Positions 31,089-40,037 of a DNA stretch of 64,000 nucleotides are shown here, piece after piece. This DNA is from Nematopogon swammerdamellus. Its lineage: Eukaryota > Arthropoda > Insecta > Lepidoptera > Adelidae. How positions within the stretch are numbered: the stretch's first letter is position 1; the number at the start of each line of letters is the position of its first letter. The notes below the pieces were generated by a model. It was given only the letters and a program-made list of their open reading frames with translations. It did no database searches and was not told the DNA's origin. A program made the position numbers and the translations under genes. The DNA lies in NCBI GenBank assembly GCA_946902875.1, contig OX336355.1:8701347-8765346 (forward strand), in the 5' to 3' direction.

Positions 31089-32929
31089 TTCCCTATAACT
31101 AAAACAAACAATTAGTTTTCGGTGTATAAAAAATAGATATAAGTAGGTATTCGGTATATTATTCAGGTACATTATAATTTGACATCTATGCAGGTAGAAC
31201 ATTTTACCAAATTCTATCTATCAGTTCTTCTGAATGAGAGTCAATTTAGCTGGTTTAGCAGCGCAGTTGTATTACCCTGTCTAAGGGAACGTTTTCTCTG
31301 TGTCGACTCCCGCTGAAGTTAGAGAGGTGTTCGTGCCGCGTTTCAGTTTCGTAGGATTAGATTTAGTTCGCGCTAAATCTCTGCGCCGCCGGATTTAAAC
31401 TCTCCATACTATTAGACAACAGCTGTACATTATGTAAAATTTTTGCGCTAGATTGTATAAATGTGAAACTAAACCTGGTTGCTGTCAAACTCTGTAAAAC
31501 AGGAAACGTCGCGGGCAGCATAGCGCTGCGTACGAGCTAAAATTTTGCTCTTTCAGAGAGACGTACCACCAATATTACTCATCTAACATTATGTAAAACT
31601 ACATCTATACGGGCAGATAGTTTTTATAGACATTTTGTAAACACGATTTGATTAACTTCATTATATAAAAGAATCATGAAATTACACTAAATTTACTTAT
31701 AAAAACGTATTGGGCATAACGTCATGAAAGCTACGTTTTACAAAAAAATAATAATTATTGTTGTTTATTGTTTATTGATCGTTCATATAGCAGTAAAACT
31801 ATACATACTACAAAGTAGTATAATTGTAAAAACATTAAAAATTATATGTAAATATTAAGTTGAAGTATCAAGTTGTCAATGGATTAATAAAGTTGAGGTA
31901 CTAATCATACCTAGTCAAGTGTTAACTAAATATTCAGTCAGGTGTTGTTATTCGTTGATTAAATATCTATGTCTGTAGCTTTTTACTTTTTTGTTTCAAT
32001 TCGCAGTTTTGCACTAAAAAAATAAAAATCGAATTTTCGCTAAGGCTTCCGTGCGTTCTCAATTTACTACAATCCGAAAAAACTACGTGTCACTACCGTG
32101 CTTGCACCCGCCGAATTCTCGCACCGTTTTCTTACCTTGTATGGAGCCGAGGGGTCGGAGAAACGAGCCCCGTGTATGCGCCAATCAGTTGTTCGAATTT
32201 CGAAAAATTTGCATATGTAAATTCTGGTTTTGTTCACTGTTTCCCAGAAGAATCAAGACGTTTAATTTATCGTTAACTCCGGCGAGTGAAAGAAACAACA
32301 CTCGCACCATTGGGAATATCTAGGTTCAATAACCTATGTAATTATGTTATTAAGTCAAAGGTGTTGGTAGCGTTCATTCGTTCATGTCATGTCAAGACAT
32401 TGGCAAAATAGGCAAACATTTTAGTTTCGTCTTCGTTTAATTGTTTAGTATGAGAGAGATAAAAGTAAAATGTTTAACCTTTTTTGTCAATGTGCGGAGG
32501 TTTACAGGAATGCTTCGATTCTATGATTTTTAAACATATCATTTGACAGCAACCGGTTGCTGTGTTTTTCCAGTCGGTGCTGTACTTTTACGTAATAGTT
32601 CACATGGGCACACTTGCGCTGCAGTCTACTGTCGCACCGTTATGGTAAACCCATAGAATTTGAAAGTATAGAGGGTCATTAACATTTCGAGGAAATGAAA
32701 ATCATTATAGGAGTAAGTCATAATAAATGATGCGACGCACTTTAACACTTGCCATCATAGAACATCGAAGTAAATAAAGCAATCACTAAGAAAAATATAT
32801 GTATGGCTGATATATTTTTGATAATTTTGATACTAGTATGATCTAGTCTAGGTGATTTGAATGAAAGTAGCAATTTACAAATATTAAAGTTATTTTTACA
32901 ATGTTTATAAGTAATGTTTATATTTATGG
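31089..32929. other. Stretch mostly unassigned, with one dispersed repeat
   Basis: 31755-31935 ('attgtttattgatcgttcat', 'gaggtactaatcatacctag') is shared with 45930-46070 and in part with 20925, and resembles a LINE 3' end. The 90-codon frame at 32051-32323 and others show no known domain. Confidence 0.4.
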
Positions 32930-32990
32930 GAACGCACTCCATGCCCATCGATGTATTTCCTTCCAATACAGCCTGTTTATTTTTTCAAGC
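32930..32990 (+). pseudogene. Tiny LINE C-terminal fragment (N-A-L-P motif)
   Basis: 'cactccatgcccatcgatgt' to 'tttattttttcaagcggc' aligns by eye with 'FFNRT.KMWNALP..LFP..Y.L.FFKR' at 36643-36879 (readable here as H-S-M-P-I-D-V-F-P-S-N-T). About 20 codons only. Confidence 0.45.
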
Positions 32991-33225
32991 GGCGGGTGGC
33001 CGAATGTTCTGGGCGTCGGCTTCTCTTGCGAGATGTCCTAGGTTCGAATCCAACCGCAGTTCACCAGTTTTTTTTTATTTGAAAATAGTTACGTGCATAC
33101 CTTTGGTTCGGATTCCATGTAAAAATGCAGGTCCACCGAGTTGACTGGAGGAAATTACCATAGGCAATAAGCCCACCATTGCCGCACATTAAGTGGCATA
33201 AAATGTATTAGTGTTATATTATTAA
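32991..33225 (+). mobile_element. tRNA-derived SINE (family S)
   Basis: tRNA-like head 'ggcgggtggccgaatgttct' (A box) and 'taggttcgaatccaac' (B box, about 33040-33055) followed by a body with 'gttacgtgcatacctttg', 'gcaggtccaccgagttgact' and 'ggcaataagcccacc', ending near an AT-rich tail. The tRNA fold is degenerate and a body is fused directly after it, so this is a SINE and not a tRNA gene. Related pieces are at 28995, 38725, 53395, 57695 and 58000. Confidence 0.75.
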
Positions 33226-33318
33226 AAGACATACATACATTTAATTGCCATAATGTTCTCTACTCCTAGAGAAACAAAGGTTGGCTCGATCTTCAATCAG
33301 TTCGCCTTTGCACCTCAT

Positions 33319-33537
33319 GTACAGTCCGCGCGCGAGCTCCGAGGAATCGGTGTTTGCGGAAATTAATTTATTATAGAATTTGTATAGAATTTTAATATTA
33401 TACATTTGTATAATATTACTCGCCTAGTATAGTATAATCATCACAAAATGTGAATCTCCATAAAAATTCTATACAAATTCTATAATAAATTATTTTCCAC
33501 AAATACCGATTCCTCGGAGCTCGCGCGCGGACTGTAC
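33319..33537. mobile_element. Mariner-type MITE with ~74-bp inverted arms
   Basis: Left 'gtacagtccgcgcgcgagct' and right complement ending 'cgcgcgcggactgtac'. The arms are about 74 bp with roughly three mismatches. The termini read TA-CAGT...ACTG-TA, fitting a Tc1/mariner element with TA target duplication. The loop is about 70 bp and AT-rich. No coding capacity. Confidence 0.85.
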
Positions 33538-33539
33538 CT

Positions 33540-33775
33540 GAATTCATTGTGTTATTTTTCATTTATTATTCATACTGTGTTTTCTTTTGTATCTAACTTC
33601 ATGTACTGTTTCTTCTGTAAATTGGTGCAGATAAGTAGCTTTTAAGTAATGATAAGTTTGATTTAAGAAAATTGTCTTAGATTTATTATTTTTTTGTCTA
33701 CATTTGTCCTAAATTTACCTACGTAAAATCTTGTTTTGGTACAATAAATATGCTTTGATTTGATTTGATTTTCTT
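33540..33775 (+). repeat. LINE 3' end with (GATTT)n tail
   Basis: Ends 'gtacaataaatatgctttga' then 'tttgatttgatttt', the pentamer tail style of several non-LTR elements. No coding part is attached. Confidence 0.5.
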
Positions 33776-34165
33776 ATGATAATATTTTTGAAGCAATAAA
33801 TAATTTTCTATACTAAACTCCTAACAAAATCTAAAAACAACAATGAACACCCCTTTCAGGCATCCTCATTTTCAATAAAAATAAAAACGGACCAAAACAA
33901 GTCTGGAGTGAAAATTACAGGGACACGACGACGGAGCGGACCCACACGGCACTGAGAGAACACAATCTGTAATAATGCCTTCTACGCCCTTTTTAAAACG
34001 AAGCAAAACCGTCTCAGTCGTAGTCTTGCGAAAATGCTAGAGATGATTCAAATCACCCATTTCAAGTTAGCCTAGGTGCTTATGTGACTCTATCGAGAGT
34101 GACCCGGTGTTCAATATCGACTACTTATGTATGTATTTATTTATTTATATATATTACATTATAAG

Positions 34166-35140
34166 CACTGGCGGCTGGTTCTAAAGTGCGCTCGTGCGCC
34201 GCACTACCATACCACGAGAAGTCTTCACTTCACTCAAAATAAATAATACCTTACAAGTTACAACATTCTACTCGTACATTAAAACCATAAAGATCGTACT
34301 CCAAATAAATACGAATGTGAATTCGACCTTATTTTATAGATCACAAGGCACGTTTTTGCGAGTAAACGCGCGCGCCGTGCGGAATATAAATCGCACGCGG
34401 ATCTCCCATACTGAATGTATGGGGATCGGCAAAACACCGCTGGCGCGTGAGACAGAAGATACTTCATAGCAACAGTATGGGCCGAAAGGAGTTCTGCGTG
34501 CGGCGCACGAGCGCCAAACAAAGACGCTATATCGCGAATACCCGCGCGTGCGACACGTCGCGTCGCGAGCGATTCGTTTTGCACGAGTCCGTCTTACAAA
34601 CTCTTTGCCGTCTACCTAGAGTCAGCGCGCTGTCATGTGATGCTGATGTCACATACCCGTTAGCGCCCGTATATTTAAAATGGGATATGGTTAGGTTTTG
34701 TGCTTTCTGTCACGTGATACTGTGAATTAAGTGGTGCCGATATTTGCCTAAGCGTTGGTTAAAGGTAAGGCTTTACAATCAGGTGATCCCGGGTTCAATT
34801 TCTACTTTTCTAATGCTTTTATTTTTATATATTTTTTTGAAGTATTTTTGGACTGTTTTCTTTTTGAAAGCTGCAGTAGTGTTGTGGTCTATGGGGTGTA
34901 TTCATAAAGGTAGTAAAAATAAGTAAAACAACTTGTTTGGATTTTTTTTCTTATTTTTTGCAACTGATTGAGTGTCTTGAGAATATTCATACTAGGTACG
35001 TACATATTAAAACGCAGGCGTTTAAGAAATTCGGAAGTCCCGATCTTAAAATAACATGACGGGAATGTGTTGGGAAATTTTGTATTTAAGTAGGTAGGTA
35101 TTTAGCGCACTACCGGTCACTGAAGTCACCAGCCGCCACT
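34166..35140. mobile_element. Non-autonomous DNA transposon inserted in a LINE tail
   Basis: Left 'cactggcggctggt' and right 'accagccgccact' are inverted ends. 'ataag' occurs on both sides (34161-34165, 35141-35145). The flanks together reconstitute a (TTTA)n LINE tail like that at 15180-15230. Subterminal 'agtgcgct' and 'agcgcact' are also inverted. The interior is GC-rich with scattered 'cgcgcgc' and no transposase. CA(G/C)TGG-type ends suggest hAT, but only 5 bp of flanking duplication are visible. Confidence 0.65.
34734..34805 (+). other. tRNA-like segment inside the 34166 element
   Basis: 'tgcctaagcgttggttaaag' resembles an A-box region and 'cccgggttcaatttct' a B box, 60 bp apart. The stems are imperfect. 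It is either a tRNA-derived SINE head or a tRNA pseudogene. Confidence 0.4.
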
Positions 35141-35640
35141 ATAAGTACAGGGCAAGACCAAAATTTTACAATGTAGAATCTCCAAGTTAGCTCAACGTAT
35201 CTCGCCGCGTACTTTTGAAAGAATTTCGTATTGCAGTTGAAGACGTCTAGATCCGGAAACATCTTCAAAAGGCGTGTTAATAAATTAGACAACAACCTCT
35301 TTGTCCGCCTTGTAGCTGGCATGGCGCCTCTCTGAGCGTGGTTTCGCGAGGAGTGGGGTTATTGGCTGTGTCTTAATCGTTCTTTGAACTTTTGGGCACA
35401 GCCACCCGTGCCGGTAGTCCATAAAAAAAAAATTACCAACATTCGCTTGAGTGCGGCCAGTGCCCGGTGAATCGGAGTATGGCCATAGTGGAACGTCCGC
35501 GACGGACGTTCCGCAAACAGCAAGTGACTCCTTGCACGCAGATATATTTATTCGGGACATGCAGCGATATCATACGGAGGACGGATGGATTGTCTATGCG
35601 ACTATTCAGTAAGAGGATGAAATGCATAAGTAACTGTACA
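35141..35640 (-). pseudogene. Jockey-like LINE C-terminus, interrupted
   Basis: Reverse reading gives LLNSRIDNPSVLRMISLHVP (about 35560-35620) and, after an interruption, NLLTRLLKMFPDLDVFNC (about 35210-35285). This matches the C-terminus of the remnant at 15255-15518 (LNGSIHNPSVLGPVSVFVP ... VPELDIFAYS). A forward-strand LINE 3' fragment with poly-A (about 35296-35431) splits it, and the 34166-35140 transposon separates it from its (TTTA)n tail near 34130-34165. So at least two later insertions hit this copy. Confidence 0.7.
35296..35431 (+). mobile_element. 5'-truncated LINE 3' end with poly-A
   Basis: 'gctggcatggcgcctctctg', 'cgtggtttcgcgaggagtgg' and 'ggcacagccacccgtgccgg', ending 'tccataaaaaaaaaa'. 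The same 3' end follows coding remnants at 38905-39212 (forward) and 61098-61460 (reverse) and occurs alone at 62115-62245. Confidence 0.7.
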
Positions 35641-35704
35641 TTTCTTCTCAGCCGAAGGGTCGTATATCCAACAATTCCACTTTATTTTTATTTTTATGGA
35701 TAGC

Positions 35705-35895
35705 TCGACATGTATGTAGCCTCGTTTCACCTACAAGTAGGTGTTTAACGATGCCCATGGACATTCACGGGTACTGCGAATGCCATACCGGCCTGACAGG
35801 TGTTCTTAGGATGAAATAGATGGGCAGGGAGTGCGTACCACATTTACCTGGTTCTGTGAATAAAAGACCTGCAGAACCGGTTGGTGGGCATCCAA
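35705..35895 (-). pseudogene. LINE C-terminal fragment (reverse copy of 36643 family)
   Basis: Complements of 'cttttattcacagaaccggg', 'cgcactccctgcccatctat' and 'gcctgacagg'-type blocks match 36643-36879, and 'cacctacaagtaggtgttta' matches the downstream end. An insertion/deletion in the middle (35785-35800) breaks the frame. Confidence 0.65.
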
Positions 35896-35959
35896 AGATA
35901 CATACAAAGATGGATATTTGTGACACAGTTCAACGTTATGTATTGTATGTATGTATAAT

Positions 35960-36165
35960 CTAGTTATTTAAAGAAAGGGATTGAAAATGGCGACGTTTTA
36001 TAGCTGTACAGTCGGCATGCAAATTTTTTTTTTGCATAGTATATTTTTTTATTTGCAATTTTTGTCTTCGAACAATTGCTTTATTTTTTTAGACGGAAAT
36101 ACTGTGTGCGCGAGAGAGGCAAATAAGAACGCCGTCATTTTCAATCCATTTATTTAAATAACCAG
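35960..36165. mobile_element. MITE with ~42-bp inverted ends
   Basis: Left 'ctagttatttaaagaaaggg' then 'attgaaaatggcgacgtttt'; the right end is the complement of 'ctggttatttaaataaatgg' then 'attgaaaatgacggcgttc'. The interior is T-rich. A solitary related end may lie at 4092-4125. Confidence 0.65.
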
Positions 36166-36584
36166 GTAGTACATAACATGCACATTAGCAGACCAATACT
36201 TTACCCCTTCTTAAGCCAACATGTCGGTGTCCGGTCGGCGGAGGCCGGCTTGCTCAGGTCGGTTTGTTTGGAGAGTGTAATTTCGAAAGCTCCGTGATTA
36301 CAAAGTATCCTAGCTGAGGATAATTAGAAAGTGGACCGCGCCAGTGTCGCCTGAACGCGACGACCGACGACGTCTGGAATGCTCGCGGAATTCGAGCGAG
36401 GCCGAAGCCCGAGCCCGAGAATGTTCGAGATTTTTCTCCGAATCCGCTCCGGTTACTGGCCTGTCATTTGAATTTTTGCAGCGTTCGGGGCGTTTCTAAG
36501 AGTCGTGCATCCTTCCTCTATCTCCCACTGTGTGGCTACATAGTTTGTATTGTGTTGGCTATCAGAAACTGTTTTTATTATTTA

Positions 36585-37125
36585 CTAGCTTTTGCCCGCG
36601 GCTTCGCTCGCGTGAAATTCATATTAAAAAGAAGAAAGTATGTTCCAACCGGTTCTGTAGGTCTTTTATTCACAGAACCGGGAAAATGTGGAACGCACTC
36701 CCTGCCCATCTATTTCCTCCCAAGTACAGCCTGGGGTTTTTCAAAAGGGGCGTAAAAAGGCTCCTGTCAGGCCGGCATGGCATTGGCAATCCCCTGCATC
36801 ACAGAATTTTCAAGGGCATCGTTAGACACCTACTTGTATGTGAAACGATGCCACATGTCGCGCTATCAATAAAAAAAAAGTAAGCCCGCTACTGTACCTT
36901 TATTTCGACGCGCGGAATAATTCGGTTTGTATGAGAGCCACATCTTAGCGTAACCGGAAGTGAATTTTATTTAGCCTATCCTCTGTCCCGTATAGTTAAA
37001 TGTGCTTTTACTAAGTTTAATAGAATTCGGATGATCGGTTTAAGAGTTATGGAGGAACATACATACATACAGAAAATATTTCCAAAGTAACTTACTCCAT
37101 GACCATTCATTACAGATTTATTATT
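36585..37125 (+). mobile_element. Element E split by a LINE insertion
   Basis: 'tagcttttgcccgcggcttc' to 'aaaaagaagaaagta' (36585-36642) resumes at about 36880 with 'cctttatttcgacgcgcgga', 'cgtaaccggaagtgaatttt' and the CATA run, ending 'tttattattagta'. Its interior GGCCGAGCTGCGTTC segment is missing here. Confidence 0.7.
36643..36879 (+). pseudogene. LINE ORF2 C-terminal fragment with poly-A
   Basis: Forward frame: FIHRTGKMWNALPAHLFPP, then K-Y-S-L-G-F-F-K-R-G-V-K-R-L-L-S-G-R-H-G-I-G-N-P. 'F..R....WN.LP..+FP..Y.L..FKR' is the usual extreme C-terminus of Jockey/I-group retrotransposon reverse transcriptases. It is followed by a short 3' UTR and A9 (36871-36879). Both sides of the insertion in element E carry 'aaagta', compatible with a short target duplication. 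5'-truncated; no RT catalytic motif. Confidence 0.75.
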
Positions 37126-37234
37126 AGTATTGATTATTATTTATTTGTTAGAAAACAAAATTAAAAACAACCAGCACAAGAAATAAAACCAAAATGTAAT
37201 TATTAAAACAGGCTAATTCATTAATCACATTGTT

Positions 37235-37393
37235 GTCTCAATCAACTACTTGTTGGAGATACTCTTCTATTGAATAGTGAGGCTTCTTTACTAACATGCT
37301 CTTAAGTTTATTCTTAAAATATTTATCCTCGCATATTTTCAGTTCGGGCGGTAGTTTATTGTAAAACTTCACACTTTGACACATAAAACTCTT
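37235..37393 (-). pseudogene. LINE C-terminus (QSVKFYNKLP)
   Basis: Reverse frame: KSFMCQSVKFYNKLPPELK, then I-C-E-D-K-Y-F-K-N-K-L-K-S-M-L and K-K-P-H-Y-S-I-E-E-Y-L. 'F...+V+FYN.LP..+......FK..+K..L....YYS+.E+' is the terminal signature of several insect LINE reverse transcriptases. The MITE at 37394-37574 abuts it directly and probably interrupted the ORF; VNPQIFEVKLPAR on its far side (about 37610-37640, reverse) may be the upstream continuation. An identical second copy is at 43307-43465. Confidence 0.7.
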
Positions 37394-37574
37394 GTACAGT
37401 ACGCAGCAGTAAATTATGTACATCGGGCTTTAGAAAGAGACGATCTGGTTGTACAGCGTCGTCTCTGTTGCACTAACTCGCACGTCTCTGTGCGACAGGG
37501 ACGACGCTCTACAACCGGATATTCTCTTTCTAAAGCTCGATGTTCATTAATTACTGCAGCGTACCGTACTGTAC
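37394..37574. mobile_element. Mariner-type palindromic MITE, copy 1
   Basis: 'gtacagtacgcagcagtaaa' on the left and a complement ending 'gcgtaccgtactgtac' on the right. The arms extend through 'ctttagaaagaga' and 'cggttgta.agcgtcgtc' for about 80-90 bp. The ends read TA-CAGT...ACTG-TA. The mirrored frames on both strands (37376-37660, 37414-37644) arise from the palindrome. Confidence 0.8.
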
Positions 37575-37934
37575 GCCCACATATTAAAGATCGGCTGCTT
37601 ACGCGCGCAGGCAGTTTAACTTCAAATATCTGTGGGTTTACCAAAGTCAGTGTTGCATAAAGCCTTAGGGACTGCCGACTTGCTCGCTCGTCGCTTCACG
37701 TAACCCTACCTCGAGTAACCTAATATGCTAACTAAGTAAGCAAACAACAACGAAACCCTATGCATGCGGACATCGGACAGTTTTCAAGCTTCCGTTATAC
37801 TCGGAACTGGTCCGATAAGAAATGACAACAGGGGCAAGGGCTAATGGCTCCGTTTGTCTTTGAAAGAGGAAATGTTTCTTTTTCACTCATTTCGATACAA
37901 ACACATTTTCATGCATCGTTCGATACACACGCCG

Positions 37935-38240
37935 TAACCGGACAATCGGGGTCAGCAGAGTAATCGGTGTTGTGCTGCAAGTATTCTGAAAAATTACAGC
38001 ACAACACCGACTATCACGTTTAGCAAAGTATTCGGACAAGATCAAGTACAGACAAGGCAGCAAGTAAGGCACGAAGGCCCACCTGCTGCATTACTTGGTG
38101 GAAAGACCGCGCCAAGGTGTGAGGTCTAGCCTGTCGCTCTTATGCACGCCATCTTGTCCTTATCCCTTAGTCGCCTTTTACGACATGCACGGGGAGAGAT
38201 GCAGTGGGACTATTCTTATTAAGTATCGACCCCACACAGT
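37935..38240 (-). mobile_element. Full SINE-like element, head G plus body B
   Basis: Reverse copy: stem-loop arms at 37964-37977 and 37997-38010 (perfect 14-bp stem, 19-nt loop), complements of 'gcacggtcttt'-type centre and 'gtcgtaaaaggcgactaagg', ending near 'cgaccccacac'. The CATA tail is degenerate. The 1,238-bp duplication stops in the middle of it. Confidence 0.82.
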
Positions 38241-38302
38241 ACATCGTTCGATGTTGATAGATACACAAAAATTATTTATTGTTCGACATATAATATTTAA
38301 GG

Positions 38303-38326
38303 TTATATATATATATATATATATAT
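38303..38326. repeat. (TA)n microsatellite
   Basis: Twelve TA-type steps, 'tatatatatatatatatata'. Simple repeat. Confidence 0.9.
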
Positions 38327-38724
38327 GTAGGCACCAAAAGTACGTACCTGCAAACAATTGCGATATTTCGCAAATGTTTGCACAGGCTTAGGTATAACAA
38401 ATTGCGATATTTTAGTTTCAAAAATTTATTACATTCCCAGATTATGACATTTTCTCAAAAATGTATTCCGACCTATAAGTATAGTGAATAGAACTTAGTA
38501 GATGCGATACATATGCGGACTTATCCCAAAGTAATTTTGTCTCATAAAATTAGAAGTTTTATAGGTACTATCAAACAGCGCATACACGACAAATTAGTCT
38601 GTTTTATGGGTTGGTACTATCACTGGCGCTGCTCTGAGTAACTATCATCCCTTATTCTCTGCCACTTGTCCTATCTCCTATTTTCTAATCCAACCGGCGG
38701 CGGCGCGGAGGCGGCAGCGCGGGC

Positions 38725-38897
38725 GGCGTGTACCAATGAGTTTTTTTATGATTTGAAAAAATGTACATGCATACTTCACCCACTGCTCCATGTGTTGGAT
38801 TCCATTTAAAAATGTAGGTCCACCGGGTTGACTGGAGTAAATTGCCTAAGGCAATAAGCCCGCCCTTGCCACGATTAAGTGGCATACATTGTATTAT
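38725..38897 (+). mobile_element. SINE family S body
   Basis: 'gtgtaccaatgag' (end of tRNA-like head), 'aaaatgtacatgcatacttc', 'gtaggtccaccgggttgact' and 'ggcaataagcccgccc', ending near a (TAT)n tail. The tRNA-like head is replaced by a GC-rich patch at 38697-38728. Confidence 0.65.
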
Positions 38898-38904
38898 TAT
38901 TATC

Positions 38905-39212
38905 TATGCATCACTCGTCGCAGAGAGACTGCGACGAGTGCCGTTTTGTGGTCGACATTCTTTGTTTTCAAAATAATTTGTCGCACCGCTAGGGTGTGGA
39001 ACGGTCTTCCGGCGGCGGTGGTATTCCCGAAACCTGGGTATCTTCAAACGTCGTGTTGTCAGGCTAGACAGCCTAGCAACAGTCCCCAAATCTGCTGGCA
39101 TGGCGCCTATGTATGACTGAACGTGGTTTCGCGAGGAGAGGTGATTTTGGCTATGTCGACTGCACCATTGGTCTCTCGGCACAGCCAGCCATGTTGGTTT
39201 ACATAAAAAATA
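38905..39212 (+). pseudogene. LINE RT C-terminus and 3' UTR
   Basis: RRRETATSAVLWSTFFVF, then RTARVWNGLPAAVVFPKP with a frameshift after it (QTSCCQ region), then the 3' UTR 'tggcatggcgcctatgtatg', 'cgtggtttcgcgaggaga' and 'ggcacagccagcca', ending 'tttacataaaaaataa'. This is the family also at 61098-61460 (reverse). A stem 'cactcgtcgcag' with its complement at 38912-38940 lies in the RRRET coding region. Confidence 0.72.
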
Positions 39213-39771
39213 AGAAGTTTAGTTTTGTTATTCTTATCAATTTAACTAGAAATTACTTTCCCGCAAAATAATTAGAAAATTGCATAAAATAAAAACAATT
39301 CTGTTTTATTTCTGTAAATCAATAAACCGATCTCTATTTAATTCTCCGGTGCTCGTTGCGCTGAAATCTATGAATTATTAGTTGGAGTTATTTTAATTTG
39401 AGAGCAGCCAGGCAGAGTCGTCGCCGTCGCCGCCGGAGCGTTCATTAGTGCAGCCACGGTGGTAGGTACACCGTTCAGCTCCGCGTGGAGTGTCCCTTAC
39501 TTCCCCTGCTGAAAAGTAGGCTATAGGGAGGTACAGGGACATTTTATTACATAATTAGAACACCTACTTACTTTGTACCACCACATCGTTTAGCTATAGC
39601 AAGCTCGGCCTTCGGCCTTGGTCTTGTTTCCATACCGAGAGACGGCTTTACCCTTATTGTAATATCTGATACGGGCGTTCGGTCTTCGACCTTACTCTTA
39701 TACGGTTATCAATATTGACGTGTACGAAAAGAAGTACGGTTTTATTCATAATTTGTTTTACTAAACTAGAT
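39213..39771. other. Stretch without recognisable gene
   Basis: 'gcaagctcggccttcggcct' at about 39600 echoes the GGCCTTCGGCC core of the 68-bp minisatellite, with a weaker echo at about 39680. Otherwise unassigned. Confidence 0.35.
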
Positions 39772-40037
39772 TATATAAGGTCTTTCATTAGTATAGGTAA
39801 CGATACGCTAAGGGGTGTATGAGTATCAGATACTGATCACGTTCCCATACGAAATTTTTTTTACGATATAAAAAACCTACTCACTCCTCAAATTTGATAC
39901 GTGAAGTGCGCGTATTTCACATTAATAAGTATGTTTTTATATCGTAAAAGAAAAAAATTGGTATGGGAACGTGATCAGTATCTGATACACATACACCCCT
40001 TAGCGTATCGTTACCTACTATTGAAAGGCCTTATATA
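39772..40037. mobile_element. MITE with ~105-bp inverted arms
   Basis: Left 'tatataaggtctttcattag' and right complement ending 'tgaaaggccttatata'. Both arms contain 'taacgatacgctaaggggtg' and 'gtatcagatactgatcacgt'. The loop is about 55 bp. A few substitutions and small indels separate the arms. A TA flank is possible. Non-coding. Confidence 0.85.

Larger units (their letters stand above)
36780..38017. repeat. 1,238-bp duplicated segment, copy 1
   Basis: Matches 42852-44089 at a constant offset of 6,072 with no indel; I saw no mismatch in the lines compared. It starts inside the LINE fragment ('gcattggcaatcccctgcat') and ends inside a family B SINE ('caacaccgactatcac'). The breakpoints do not coincide with element ends. 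Confidence 0.93.

Noticed and set aside
37376..37660. A pair of mirrored proteins on both strands (also at 43448-43732)
   Set aside because: The frames mirror each other because they lie on a palindromic MITE; the second pair is just the duplicated copy.
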